Shown here piece after piece: positions 51,107 through 60,844 of a stretch of 64,000 bases of DNA. The stretch is from Epithemia pelagica (Eukaryota > Bacillariophyta > Bacillariophyceae > Surirellales > Surirellaceae). The notes under the pieces are model-generated. The model was given only the letters and a program-made list of their open reading frames with translations. It made no database searches and was not told where the DNA came from. The stretch lies in assembly GCA_946965045.2 (NCBI GenBank), contig OX337233.1, forward strand, positions 1,798,001-1,862,000, given 5' to 3'. The position numbers and the translations under genes were made by a program. Position 1 is the stretch's first letter, and every line of letters begins with the position of its first letter.

Positions 51107-52687
51107 ATGTCTTCCACAGCAGGAGCGGTGCAAGGCACCTCTGCAGACGACGACAATATTCAACAAGAACAAGAACAAGGACAAGCAGACGAAGCTCCTC
51201 CTTCGAATGAGAATGAGAACAACACATCCAACCATAACAATGCCTCAATCAATAAAAAGATCCCACCCCTCTCCGAAGAAGCACGAGCCTTAGTCAAGGA
51301 AGAAAAAGAAGCCATCTTTTTCCGTCCACCTCCCAGGAAACACTTCAAGAACCTTACCACTCTTTGGGGTAGTGTCGAGCATCTTGATTGGGACAGGGTG
51401 GCACGTTATCGAGAGAATATCCTTGATAAGAGCAAACTGAAGAAAAATCAATACCCTGGACTCATTCAGTGCTACGAAACAGCCATGCTCTGGTTGAGTA
51501 AACCCTCCACCAATGCGTTTGCTGAGAGGGTGTTTTCCATGGCTTCCTGGTTTGCATCAAACCGACGAATGAATCGACAGGGCAGCAAGGTTTTTGAGAT
51601 GAGAACCCTGGATTGCATCAACAGGAAAGTTTTGGAAAGCATTTGGGTTGCCGAACAAGAGTTGGTTGAACAAGAGATTGTAGAAGGCAAGACTGTTTTG
51701 ACTGTATCGGATGAGCACGGTCGTGAATCAGTCAACAACCAGGATGTACTACTTCTCTCTGAGCAGTCTCATCAAGGAGATGTGCGTAGATACCATCAGA
51801 TGATCAATGGTCTCCCAGACCACATGGACTACAATGACAAAGCGTCCGAATCTTTGGTGGTGGAAGATGATGATGGTCCCCAAAAATTCTCCTATATTGG
51901 GGACGATGGCAAGACATACGAAGCAGACTCCATCGACATAGTCGACATTACCAGAGATGATGTCCCTGAACCAAGCAAAGGTGAAGTCGAAGGTAATGGT
52001 GAAGGTGAAGGTGAAGTTCCCACTGAAAACCAGGCACCTGCTACCCAAGCATTGACATCAACAGTGACCGATCAACATCAAATGAATGAATCTGATGACG
52101 AAAGTGATGGGGACTTAGGGGATGCCGATCTGTTAGAATATTTGAAAGAACGAAAGGACGAAGTTGAACACGAGGGAGACATGACGGTTGTTTCCTTATC
52201 TACTGTCCAAACTAAGGGGCAGGACACTGCCCGGTCGAGTGCTGGAGGGAAAACCTCTTTGGATTCGTCATCGAAGAAGAGGGCTGCCTCAAAGACATCG
52301 TCGGTGTCCTCTGACAAGGGAGGAACTGCCAAGAAACAGAAACGATCCGTAGCGGGTAAGAAGCCATCTCCTGAAGAACGATTGAGAGCCAAAAAGAAGG
52401 ATGGAAATAAAGATGGAAAGAAACGAGCAACTGTGACGAGTCTTCCCTTACGCCGCAATACAAGGACTCCATCGCCTAATAGGCAAGGGTCAAAAGGAAA
52501 AAAGGCGGTAAGACGTTCTCCACGCGATAAGAAAAGGAAGCAGCAGTCAAAATCCCGTGCACAAAAGGCAATAGTGTATGAAGTCGAGGACACTGAAGAG
52601 GAAGACAATGAAGAAGAGGAGGAGGAGGAGGAGGGCTCATACAGTGATGATGACGACGAGGATGGCAACGATGATACGGAAGATTAG
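51107..52687 (+). CDS. hAT-3 transposase derivative: N-terminus fused to hATC, core deleted in frame
   Basis: About 526 aa from the ATG at 51107 (an upstream ATG-equivalent is at 51026). The N-terminal 150 residues align with the hAT-1 start (EKEAIFFRPPPRKHFKN; TLWGSVEHLDWD; GLIQCYE against GILRCFE). They join directly to TAMLWLSKPSTNAFAERVFS, the hATC domain. About 700 residues of RNase H-like core are absent, yet the frame is open through an acidic and then Lys/Ser-rich tail to the end. The product could bind ends or dimerise without catalysis, like known internally deleted transposase repressors. This is a hypothesis; chance in-frame deletion is also possible. Confidence 0.82.
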   Translation: MSSTAGAVQGTSADDDNIQQEQEQGQADEAPPSNENENNTSNHNNASINKKIPPLSEEARALVKEEKEAIFFRPPPRKHFKNLTTLWGSVEHLDWDRVARYRENILDKSKLKKNQYPGLIQCYETAMLWLSKPSTNAFAERVFSMASWFASNRRMNRQGSKVFEMRTLDCINRKVLESIWVAEQELVEQEIVEGKTVLTVSDEHGRESVNNQDVLLLSEQSHQGDVRRYHQMINGLPDHMDYNDKASESLVVEDDDGPQKFSYIGDDGKTYEADSIDIVDITRDDVPEPSKGEVEGNGEGEGEVPTENQAPATQALTSTVTDQHQMNESDDESDGDLGDADLLEYLKERKDEVEHEGDMTVVSLSTVQTKGQDTARSSAGGKTSLDSSSKKRAASKTSSVSSDKGGTAKKQKRSVAGKKPSPEERLRAKKKDGNKDGKKRATVTSLPLRRNTRTPSPNRQGSKGKKAVRRSPRDKKRKQQSKSRAQKAIVYEVEDTEEEDNEEEEEEEEGSYSDDDDEDGNDDTED

Positions 52688-52704
52688 GGACAAGTACTTA
52701 GTGA

Positions 52705-54529
52705 TTAGTAGTTTATTGATCGAACGATCTTGTTAAGATCTGTGACTGTAGGGTATTTCAACATGAAGTCTCCAACACATCGTCTCACCTGTTGTTTTGT
52801 ACCCTTCGACCCAAGTAATTGTCCAAGTGAACCAAACAGCGGGTTTACTTCTTGCCATTGTTGTTTGGGGATCCAGCACTCGAGTAAATTAGAGCATTGC
52901 GATCCATCTTGGCAATATGGGGGAATCCATTTGAGATGTCTTGCCCATTTGAGGACGTGGATGTCGCTTGGAATGCCATCGTTTCTCCGGAATGAATACG
53001 AAATCACCAAAGTTGCCGTCTTGTACCCAACACCAGGAAGAGTGGTTAATTCTTCGATGGTAATTGATGAGGGGAGTTGGCCATTATGGCGGACGATGAA
53101 ATAGTCGGCAGCATTGACTATTCGTTCTCCATTCACATAGTATTTGCCTGATTCCGACATGAGGCTACAGACAACATTCATGCCATAAGTGGTGGCAATG
53201 TCGATTGTAGATTGGGCATTGATGAATCCCATTGAGAACAGCCTTGGTACCAACAATGCTAATTGCTTGTCGGAAGTACTGCTGCTCATAAGAATGACCA
53301 CTAGGCACATAAAACCACGGTCAGCATCGGGTGAATCGGCATATTCATCGATCCATTGTTCCCATGTGTCCCGGGGTGCCAGTAGATTGTATGTGTTTGT
53401 GATGTACTGGTGAAGAGAGAGGAGATCGTTCAAGCATCTCAACCTTTCCTCCTTGGGTGTTGGATGATTCCATTTTAGTGGGGGGTCTGGTCGAACAATA
53501 GCCAATTGTCAATTTGGGCATTGTTCCTGGAAGATGCTGAATTGAATTGTTGTATTGATTGATGCCAGTCCTTTTCAATAAAGACTGCTTGAACTTGTCA
53601 AGACGTGCTCGGGTAAGAGGACTCCCTTGAAAGACATTTCTCTTTCAGAATCCAAAGATAGGATACGGAGCATGTTGTTGGGTTTTGGGTTCTAGATGAT
53701 GGTGGTTCTTTTCTGTAGGTGAAAGATGTGGAGGACAATTGGATATAGGGGTTTCACTGGCATTGGAAGGTGGACTGGGTGATGAGGTAGGTGGGAGGGT
53801 AGGACAATTAGATATGTGAATAGGACCTGGTGATGGAGTAGGCGACAGGGGAATGATGGGGCTGTCCGTGATATTGACACTGTAGTTCGGAGGAATGTTC
53901 TTTTTGAGTCGATGGAGAACATCTTCTATAACAAGGTTGATGAGGAGAGACATGTCAGGTGGGCAGCCATAGGTCTGTTGTGATGTGTTATGAAGCAGGA
54001 AAGGGGTGTCGTGTTGTGATAACCAGGATAACAGCAATGACGAGATTCGACGGTCTTGGTTTTTTCTTGCACAGTTCTCCAAGTGACTCTGGATGAAATC
54101 AACAATCTTGAGATAGGTTTCATTGGGTTGAATGTAGAAGGAGGGTTGGCAGGTGATTTGAAGGTTGGAAACAAGTTGTGTTGAATTGTTGATTGGTGGT
54201 GAGTTGTTGGAGGCATAAGGAATGTTGTCGTGACGTATTTGATTTTGTTATTCTTGAACAACGTGGTGAAGAAGGGAGGAAAACTTGGTATCAATAAACA
54301 TTCGGAGGAAGGATAGATTCTTTGTTCCGAAAGATATGGAGCTTGGGATGAATTGGACATGAGGAACAATGGTAGCATCGAAGCGGCAGAGCCAGCAAAG
54401 TACAGCCTTGGAGATACACTGGGATATTGCATCTTCTGTCTTGGGGGGGGGGGGGGGGGGGGGGTTGATGTTCAACTTGATCCAGGACAAAAGAGACAAG
54501 AGATTGATTTGTTGCAAGTCGGTGTTCAA
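52705..54529 (-). pseudogene. hAT-3 accessory gene: HhH-GPD glycosylase, C-terminal part intact, N-terminal part frameshifted
   Basis: The C-terminal frame (52705-53505) is a clear HhH-GPD protein: PRDTWEQWIDEYA, DRGFMCLVVILMSSSTSD, TTLPGVGYKTATLV (hairpin with Lys at the EndoIII Lys120 place) and IPSDIHVLKWARHL (Asp at the Asp138 place). Upstream, similarity to the hAT-2 protein passes into other frames: PGTMPKLT near 53,520 (+1 shift at the same place as in hAT-1), then a block at 53645-54082, then a block near 54248-54529 next to a 22-base G run. A downstream start could still give an isolated glycosylase domain. Confidence 0.72.
54443..54464 (+). repeat. G22 homopolymer
   Basis: A run of 22 G inside the N-terminal part of the hAT-3 glycosylase gene (CCC = Pro run on the coding strand). 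Such tracts change length easily and may account for one frameshift, or be an assembly uncertainty. Confidence 0.9.
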
Positions 54530-55178
54530 TTCGACATGAACATTTGACTATGATGATCTGAGACATGCTGATTTGTGGCTCCCTTGGAGGACAAGTGTTC
54601 AGTGTTCAGTTCGGTGTCCGTGTTACAGCAAACAAAGGGGGTTGGGTTTTGGTGGGGAGTGTGGAATAAGAAGTGGACATTGTTGACACTGTATTGCATA
54701 TTGGAGTAGAATGGCGTAGATTGTAGGTGAATGGAATCAGAAAGGATCGGGGTGTTGGGTGGAATTGAGTTGTGACACGGGTAATTCATGAATTGAATTC
54801 GGAATTTGGCAAATTCAATTTTCTCTGAATTCGTGGTAGGGGAGTGTGAATTCAATTCATTACAGAATGGGCGACGAATTCATATGGGAATTCAATTCAT
54901 AGCTAGGTAATATATGAGTTTCGAATTGAAGTTAATTTGTGTGTGTCGATATACGAGTTTTGTTTCATAATTTAATTCGTGATAGTACAGTATATGAATT
55001 GTATTTCAAACTTAATTCGTCTTATGTCAAAATACGAATTAATATTCTTATTTCATTCAGATATATAAAGAAATGAGTTGGTTGAATTAAGTTAATTTCA
55101 GGAGATTTCGCCTGTGAATTATTTTCGGTAATTCAATTCAGATTTTAATATTTACAACTTCCAAACCGTGACGGCAAT

Positions 55179-57446
55179 GATGGGATTCTTGGTGTAGTCG
55201 CTCAGCGAAAAATTAGTGATGAGCCAAAATCATCTGACCAATATAAAGTTGGAACAGTAGCTCGCATTGTAAAAATGCTGGTTTTACCTGATGGTAATAC
55301 GACAATTATCATTCAAGGTAAAAAACGATTCGAGGTAAGGGAGTTTCTTGAAGAAGATCCATATATCAAGGCTGAAGTAAATGTGTTAGGAGAGGAATTT
55401 CCAAATCCAAAAAACAAAGAGTTCAAAGCATTACACCAAGCTTTGAAGGATTCAGCGCATAAAATTGTAGCCTTAAATCCTGAGTTACCGCCAGAAGCAA
55501 AAGTAGCTATTGACAATATTGAAACGGCTAGTTTTTTGACTCACTTTTTGTGTTCGAATTTGAACGTAGATGTAAAGTCAAAGCAGCAATTGCTGGAGAC
55601 CAACCGTGGTCAGGAAAGAGCAACTCATTTATTGGAGCATTTGAACAAAGAGATTCAGATGCTAGAGATCAAGAATGAGATTCAATCTAAAGTGCATACG
55701 GATATTGATCAGCAGCAACGCGATTATTATTTGAGGCAACAGATGAAGATTCTGCAAGATGAGCTTGGAGAAGATACTCCCGAAAAGGACCTAGATCGAT
55801 TAAGAAAATTAGGTAATGAAAAGGACTGGCCTTTATACGCGGCCAAACATTTCGATAAAGAACTCCAGAAGTTGAGTCGAATGAATCCTGCTGCAGCAGA
55901 TTATCCGGTGACGTTGAATTATGTGGAGTTCTTGGTAAATCTTCCTTGGAACGAAACTACTGAGGATAATTTTGATTTAAAAAGAGCAAAACGCATTCTT
56001 AATCAAGAACATTATGGCCTTGAGAAGGTGAAAGAGCGTATTCTTGAGTATTTGGCCGTTCTTAAACTAAAGAACGAAATCAAAGGGAATAATGATGGAA
56101 CAATGCGTGGTCCTATTTTGTGTTTGTATGGTCCTCCTGGTGTTGGTAAAACATCCTTAGGAAAGTCAGTGGCAAGGGCGTTGAATCGTGAGTACGTCAG
56201 AATGTCTTTAGGTGGCATGCATGATGAAGCAGAAGTACGTGGCCATAGAAAAACCTATATCGGTGCAATGCCAGGTAAAGTTATTCATAACCTCAATAAA
56301 GCTGGAAGCTCAAATCCGCTATTTGTTCTTGACGAAATTGACAAAGTAGGACGTGATTTTAAGGGTGATCCGAGCTCAGCATTGTTAGAGGTCTTGGACC
56401 CTGAGCAAAACAGTAGTTTTGTTGATAACTACCTTGAAGTTGAATATGACTTGAGTAAAGTGCTCTTCATTGCAACTTCAAATGCGATGCATACCATTCA
56501 ACCAGCCTTGCGAGATAGAATGGAAATCATCGAGATCAGTGGTTATACACAAGAAGAAAAAGCTGAGATCGCTAAAAGACATTTGATCCCTCGTCAAAGA
56601 GAGGATCACGGATTGGAGGAAGATGACGTGATATTCACTAAGCCGGGAATTGTCAAAGTCGTTGAGGGTTATACAAGAGAATCTGGTGTACGTGGTTTGG
56701 ATCGGAAGATCGGTGCAATTATGCGCTTTGTAGCGAAGTCGATAGCACTTGAAGAAGAGTATACGAAGAAGATAGGACCAAAAGAGGTCGAAGAGATATT
56801 GGGTGCTCCTGTATTTGAAAAAGATGCTTACGAGAAAAATGAGGTGGCAGGTCTAGTAACTGGTCTTGCTTGGACTTCTGTTGGAGGAGAAATATTGAAT
56901 ATCGAAAGCATCTTGAGTAAAGGCCGTGGTAAATTGACTTTAAGCGGTCAGTTGGGTGATGTTATGAAAGAATCAGCCATCACAGCTCTAAGCAATTTGA
57001 AAGCCAATGCTGCTGCCTTTGGCATTGATCATCGTTTGTTTGATCAATATGATCTTCATATTCACGTGCCGGCTGGAGCTGTTCCTAAAGACGGTCCTTC
57101 GGCAGGCATTACGATGTATACTTCCATATTCTCTTTATTTACCCAACGAAAGGTAAAAGAGAAGTTGGCTATGACAGGTGAGGTAACGTTGACAGGTAAA
57201 GTCTTACCGGTTGGCGGAATTAAGGAAAAAATATTAGCTGCAAAACGTGCTGGTATCACCGAAATTATCTTGTCCAAGCGAAATAAAAAGGACATTGATG
57301 AAATCGAAGAACGATACATCAAAGGCTTAAAAATCAATTATGTGAAGCGCGTTGAGGAAGTAATCGATATTGCTGTTTTAAAAACAAAAGTGAGTAAACC
57401 TTTCCCATTGACAATTGATGAGAAGGAAAATTCAAAAAAGGCTTAA
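55179..57446 (+). pseudogene. lon: lon, 3' part (bacterial Lon protease)
   Basis: The frame is open from the hAT-3 target duplication to the TAA at 57444: DGILGVVAQRKISDEP, a helical N-domain end, then Walker A (YGPPGVGKTSLGKS), Walker B (PLFVLDEIDKV), the AAA sensor region (LFIATSN) and the protease domain with DGPSAGITM (catalytic Ser) and GGIKEKILAAKRAG (catalytic Lys). All active-site residues are kept. Lon is the ATP-dependent protease that removes damaged proteins in the bacterial cytoplasm. Without a eukaryotic promoter, and split by hAT-3, it is not expected to work here. The absence of stops over 2.3 kb indicates a recent arrival. Confidence 0.95.
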
Positions 57447-58468
57447 CGCCAATCGTAAAGAACGGGTTTTAAGCTTATCGGAGTATCAAATAGCTGTGTC
57501 CCATAAATTTTATGGGAGTCAACCAGATGCTCGAATTTGCTGTCTCCCATGCGAGCGCCTTAACAGAGGCTGTTTTAACCTTAAAACACAGGTCTCATCG
57601 AATTACAATGGCCCCCTCCGTCATACAAGTGGCACCTAGTCTGTGATGGTGGCACCTAGTCCATGATGGTGGCACCATGATGTGACCATGATGTAGCGAC
57701 CATGATGTAGTGATACGAGAAGTCAACAAAATAACTCTTCACATTTACAAATCTCTGTTTATTCCTATCTACTGTTGTTCTCACAATCCATGGATTTCTG
57801 TCGTGTTGTCCTCACCATTATCGTTGTTGTCTCGTGTTTTGTTCTCGTCTTCTTCCATATTGCTGTTGTCGGCAGTCCTTCTCCTCTTTCTTGTGTATAT
57901 CCGCCTCCTCATCATCAGCTTCCTCGGGTACTGTTGTACTGGCTTCAGGTGCAAGGTTGGTAGCACCTTGGACGGGTCACTTGGCATCTGGGATCGATAT
58001 CTTGGACGGGTTGCTCGGCATGTGGCTCGATGAGCCATCGCGACGAATCCAGTTGCGCCGACTCACGGTCGTCATTTTCCGCAGGGAAGGGTCGGAAGGA
58101 CATTTCCTTTGGTCAAGGCCTTCTTTGCCATATAGACTTGCAGAATGGAGAGTCCTGCAACAATCGGTGCAGATGTCACATATATAAAGGGTACTAAAGT
58201 TGGGGCTCAGCCGATGGAAGACGTAAATGAGTGAAAATGAGGAAAATCACCAATTTTTCAAGTTCAAATATCAAGCTCATGAGTGGATCTTTACTGTAGA
58301 CTATCATATATGAAGTTGTTCAGAATTCTAAGATCTATCGAACGATGAAGTCAGATTTGGATGAAAGTGAATTTTGATGAAGTTAATGGAAGTCAAAGTT
58401 AAGGGAGTAGCGCATAGCTGTCTCCCATACATGGGAGACAGCTATGCGCTACTCGATTACGATTGGCG
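57447..58468. mobile_element. TTAA-flanked piggyBac-like non-autonomous element
   Basis: 1022 bp between duplicated TTAA (57443-57446 and 58469-58472). Terminal inverted repeats CGCCAATCGTAA are identical at both ends. Inside are short tandem units (GGTGGCACCTAGTC, ACCATGATGTAG at 57620-57715), a possible Cys-rich remnant on the minus strand near 58,180 (CDICTDCC, similar in style to the piggyBac C-terminal finger) and a perfect hairpin at 58405-58454. No transposase ORF. It sits exactly at the lon stop codon, which is supplied by the TTAA. Confidence 0.78.
58405..58454. repeat. perfect 24-bp-arm hairpin in the piggyBac-like element
   Basis: GAGTAGCGCATAGCTGTCTC... with an exact inverse after a 2-base centre (AC). 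A related but imperfect form of the inner part (ATAGCTGTGTCCCAT) occurs near the left end at about 57490. Confidence 0.9.
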
Positions 58469-58514
58469 TTAATAAAAACAGGAAATCTACGTTCAGGATA
58501 GCAAACAACAATAT

Positions 58515-59570
58515 ATGCCCAAGTTAACTTTTTTGCTTTTACTCTTTGCTAGCCTTACGGTGTGTGCACAGGTAGGAGGATTGTACACCTATAACTTTTT
58601 GGATTTATCAGAAAATGCGCGTGTTGCTGCCCTGGGTGGTCAAAATGTAAGTTTGTCAGACGATGATCCCAATATGTTCAAGTATAATCCTGCCACCATC
58701 AACAATGATATGATGGGTGGCGCCTCGTTCAATGTTGCTCCTTTCGTCACAGGAATTTCTAAATTCAGTACCGTCTACGGTCACAAACTAAAGGGTAAAA
58801 TCAACTTAGTAGGGGCGGTAGAATCGATCAATTATGGTAGTTTTCTTCGAACAGATATTGCTGGTAATGAGCTAGGGGAGGTGTCTGCCAGCGAAACAGC
58901 TATTACAGTCGGAACGAGTCATCAAATTGATAATTATCGGATTGGCGTTAACCTGAAATTGGTATCGTCAAATGTGGCTGATTACTTTTCTTTTGCAACG
59001 CTGATGGATATTGGAGGCTTATATGTTCATCCAAGAAAAGATCTGAAAATCGGATTAGTGTTTAAGAACGTTGGAGCGGTCGTTAAGAAGTATCATTCCG
59101 ATGCCGATATGACGGTACCGTTTGATGTGCAATTTGGCTTAAGTTATAAGCTCGAGCACATGCCGCTACGCTTTAACATGTTAACGCATCATTTGCATGT
59201 ACTTGATGTACAATATTTAGATCCGACACGTACATTTACGTTTGATGATTTAGGTGAAGAGGTGCCTGGAGAAAAACAGCTTTCTGAAAAGATTGCAAGG
59301 CATTTTACCTTTGGAGGCGAATTTGTCTTCTCTAAGAACTTTTACCTGAGAGCAGGTTATAATCATTTGAGAAGAAGGGAATTGAAATTGGAAAATGCCG
59401 CAACGGCAGCCGGATTTTCTTTTGGAGGAATGATGAGAATGCGCGGGTTTGAATTCAACTACACTAGAGCGATTTATCACGTTTCTGGTGGAACCAATCT
59501 GATCACGATTTCAACGAATTTTGGATACATGTTTAAAAATGGCTTGAAGAGCACCGGAGAGACATTCTGA
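58515..59570 (+). pseudogene. porQ: porQ, type IX secretion system protein (bacterial)
   Basis: 351 aa, complete, from the ATG at 58515 with a signal peptide (TFLLLLFASLTVCAQ). The body is the porin-like beta barrel typical of PorQ: LSENARVAALGGQNVS, MFKYNPATINNDMMGG, LKIGLVFKNVG, LRAGYNHLRRREL, and a final aromatic strand (LITISTNFGYMFKNG). In Bacteroidota PorQ works with PorU/V/Z in processing type IX substrates on the outer membrane. Originally it followed lon by about 65 bp, so the two could have formed an operon. The frame is intact but it lies in a eukaryotic genome, so it is probably silent. Confidence 0.9.
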
Positions 59571-59571
59571 T

Positions 59572-59602
59572 TTGCCAGATAGTCGGTTGAAAGTAGCTAT
59601 AA
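59572..59602 (+). pseudogene. cmk: possible first codons of bacterial cmk (cytidylate kinase)
   Basis: One base after the porQ stop, a TTG begins the reading MPDSRLKVAI, which resembles the start of cytidylate kinases just before their P-loop. After 59602 the sequence changes to unrelated host-like DNA. If correct, this marks the right edge of the bacterial insertion. Only ten codons support it. Confidence 0.4.
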
Positions 59603-60844
59603 TACTGTGAAGGATTACGTAATGCTTTCTTTCTGACTAAAGATGTGTCTGAAGTGTATGTAATGATGCCCAGAGAACGCGATATCAAAACTGTACTAAT
59701 TGGACTGTACTAATACTTCCTTGCATTGAAAAACAGATCCCTCAAAGATGAAATCGATAAGACGTGCGAATACCTCATTGAAGAATAGATGCAACTATCC
59801 GTATTGTTTGATGAAACCAGGAGAGACAAAATGAGACCTTTCTTCGAGTAATCTCTTTTATTGTCAACGTTGCGTAATTCAAGTTGGCTCTTGGACTCTT
59901 TGCAGAGCCACTCTCAACATAAAAACCTTCGACATGCCAATGCCCACCAAGGACAGGAAAATGCAGAGCAGAAACCTTTCATGAATCAGAATGGTTATTG
60001 AATGAAGTAAATAAATTGTAAGACTTGAAGGACAGACAGAAAGATCATATAGTAACGGAAATGCTAAATGGAGATTCCGAATGAATGATCAGAAACAATT
60101 GGGGCAAGGTTGTGGAAATCACGATATCTTTCTGTGAATCAAAGAACAATCGTCATTTTTTACGGCCCTCAAGTCTATCATATGTCTCTATGACGCTTCG
60201 GAATCCTTTGGCAGGAACAGGACAGGGAGAAGAGTCCCATAACTTCTCAGATGAGAAATTCCTTGTGGAAATTAAGAACTACAGTCAAGCTGAGCTAAGA
60301 AGATATCAATGGAATGCATTGGAACATCTACACTTTGCCAACTAGGTCTGGAAATACGAGCGGGAGAAAGAAGAACAGCACCGAAGACTGTCTCCCATAT
60401 TCGAGGACTGTGAAGCCCTGCTATATTTAGAGAACATCTAGATGAACGAAGGGAGATCACGAGGATCGCCTCTCATAATCGTTACCATTGGCGCTGTGGT
60501 GCGCGGATTTTGTGTACCAGAATCAACAATATTTCTCTACGAAAAAGTGTCTCTCCTCAGATCGAGACAGAGTGCTTGGCAGGCCATTCATTCATATTTC
60601 TATTCCTATTATGATTTTGGTAGGGCTTTCTCAGAAAACTTTAAATAAGAATCAATGGTGCCATCTCATTAGATTCCACCTGCGCCGCGTCAACAATGTT
60701 AAAGAATGATTCAAATATAATCGCAACACGACTGTGAATGTTACGCAACTCTAAGGCGAGTTTAACTAATTTTGTCTCATACTCACCATACTCGCCATTT
60801 CCATGCAACTTTTTACAAACGCCTCAAACTGCACTGAGCTTCTC
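59603..60844. other. host DNA without a supported gene
   Basis: 1.24 kb. Short coding-like pieces on the plus strand (LKNRSLKDEIDKTCEYLIEE near 59,730; 60085-60345, ending QAELRRYQWNALEHLHFAN) are broken by stops; they may be debris of a retroelement or gene. No family was recognised. Confidence 0.35.

Larger units (their letters stand above)
50553..55170. mobile_element. hAT-3: non-autonomous hAT element inside lon
   Basis: 4618 bp with 8-bp target duplications ACGGCAAT (50545-50552, 55171-55178). Terminal inverted repeats share GGTTTGGAAGTTGTAAAT; the outer bases are CAG (left) and CAC (right, inverted). Gene order matches hAT-1 and hAT-2 but in the opposite orientation: transposase derivative on plus, glycosylase gene on minus, tails facing at 52.7 kb. 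Subterminal zones are rich in AATTCAATT/GAATT motifs. The transposase has lost its core, so the copy must have moved with help from another element. Confidence 0.95.
39170..59602. other. Bacteroidota DNA island, about 4.8 kb, expanded by three transposons
   Basis: Bacterial pieces are 39170-39450, 49429-50552, 55179-57446 and 58473-59602. In order they give PD40 gene (minus), lon, porQ and probably the start of cmk (plus). porQ belongs to the type IX secretion system, which is specific to Bacteroidota. The pieces are A/T-rich and intron-less and differ in codon use from the neighbours. The three interruptions are typical eukaryotic elements with matching ends and target duplications or frame-exact joins. 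Host genes lie on both sides. Confidence 0.88.

Noticed and set aside
49429-59570. Bacterial contamination or a chimeric contig as an explanation of lon/porQ
   Set aside because: Three eukaryotic elements sit inside the bacterial sequence with exact target duplications or frame-exact joins, and host genes flank both sides. A simple misassembly would not produce this. Read mapping remains the final test.
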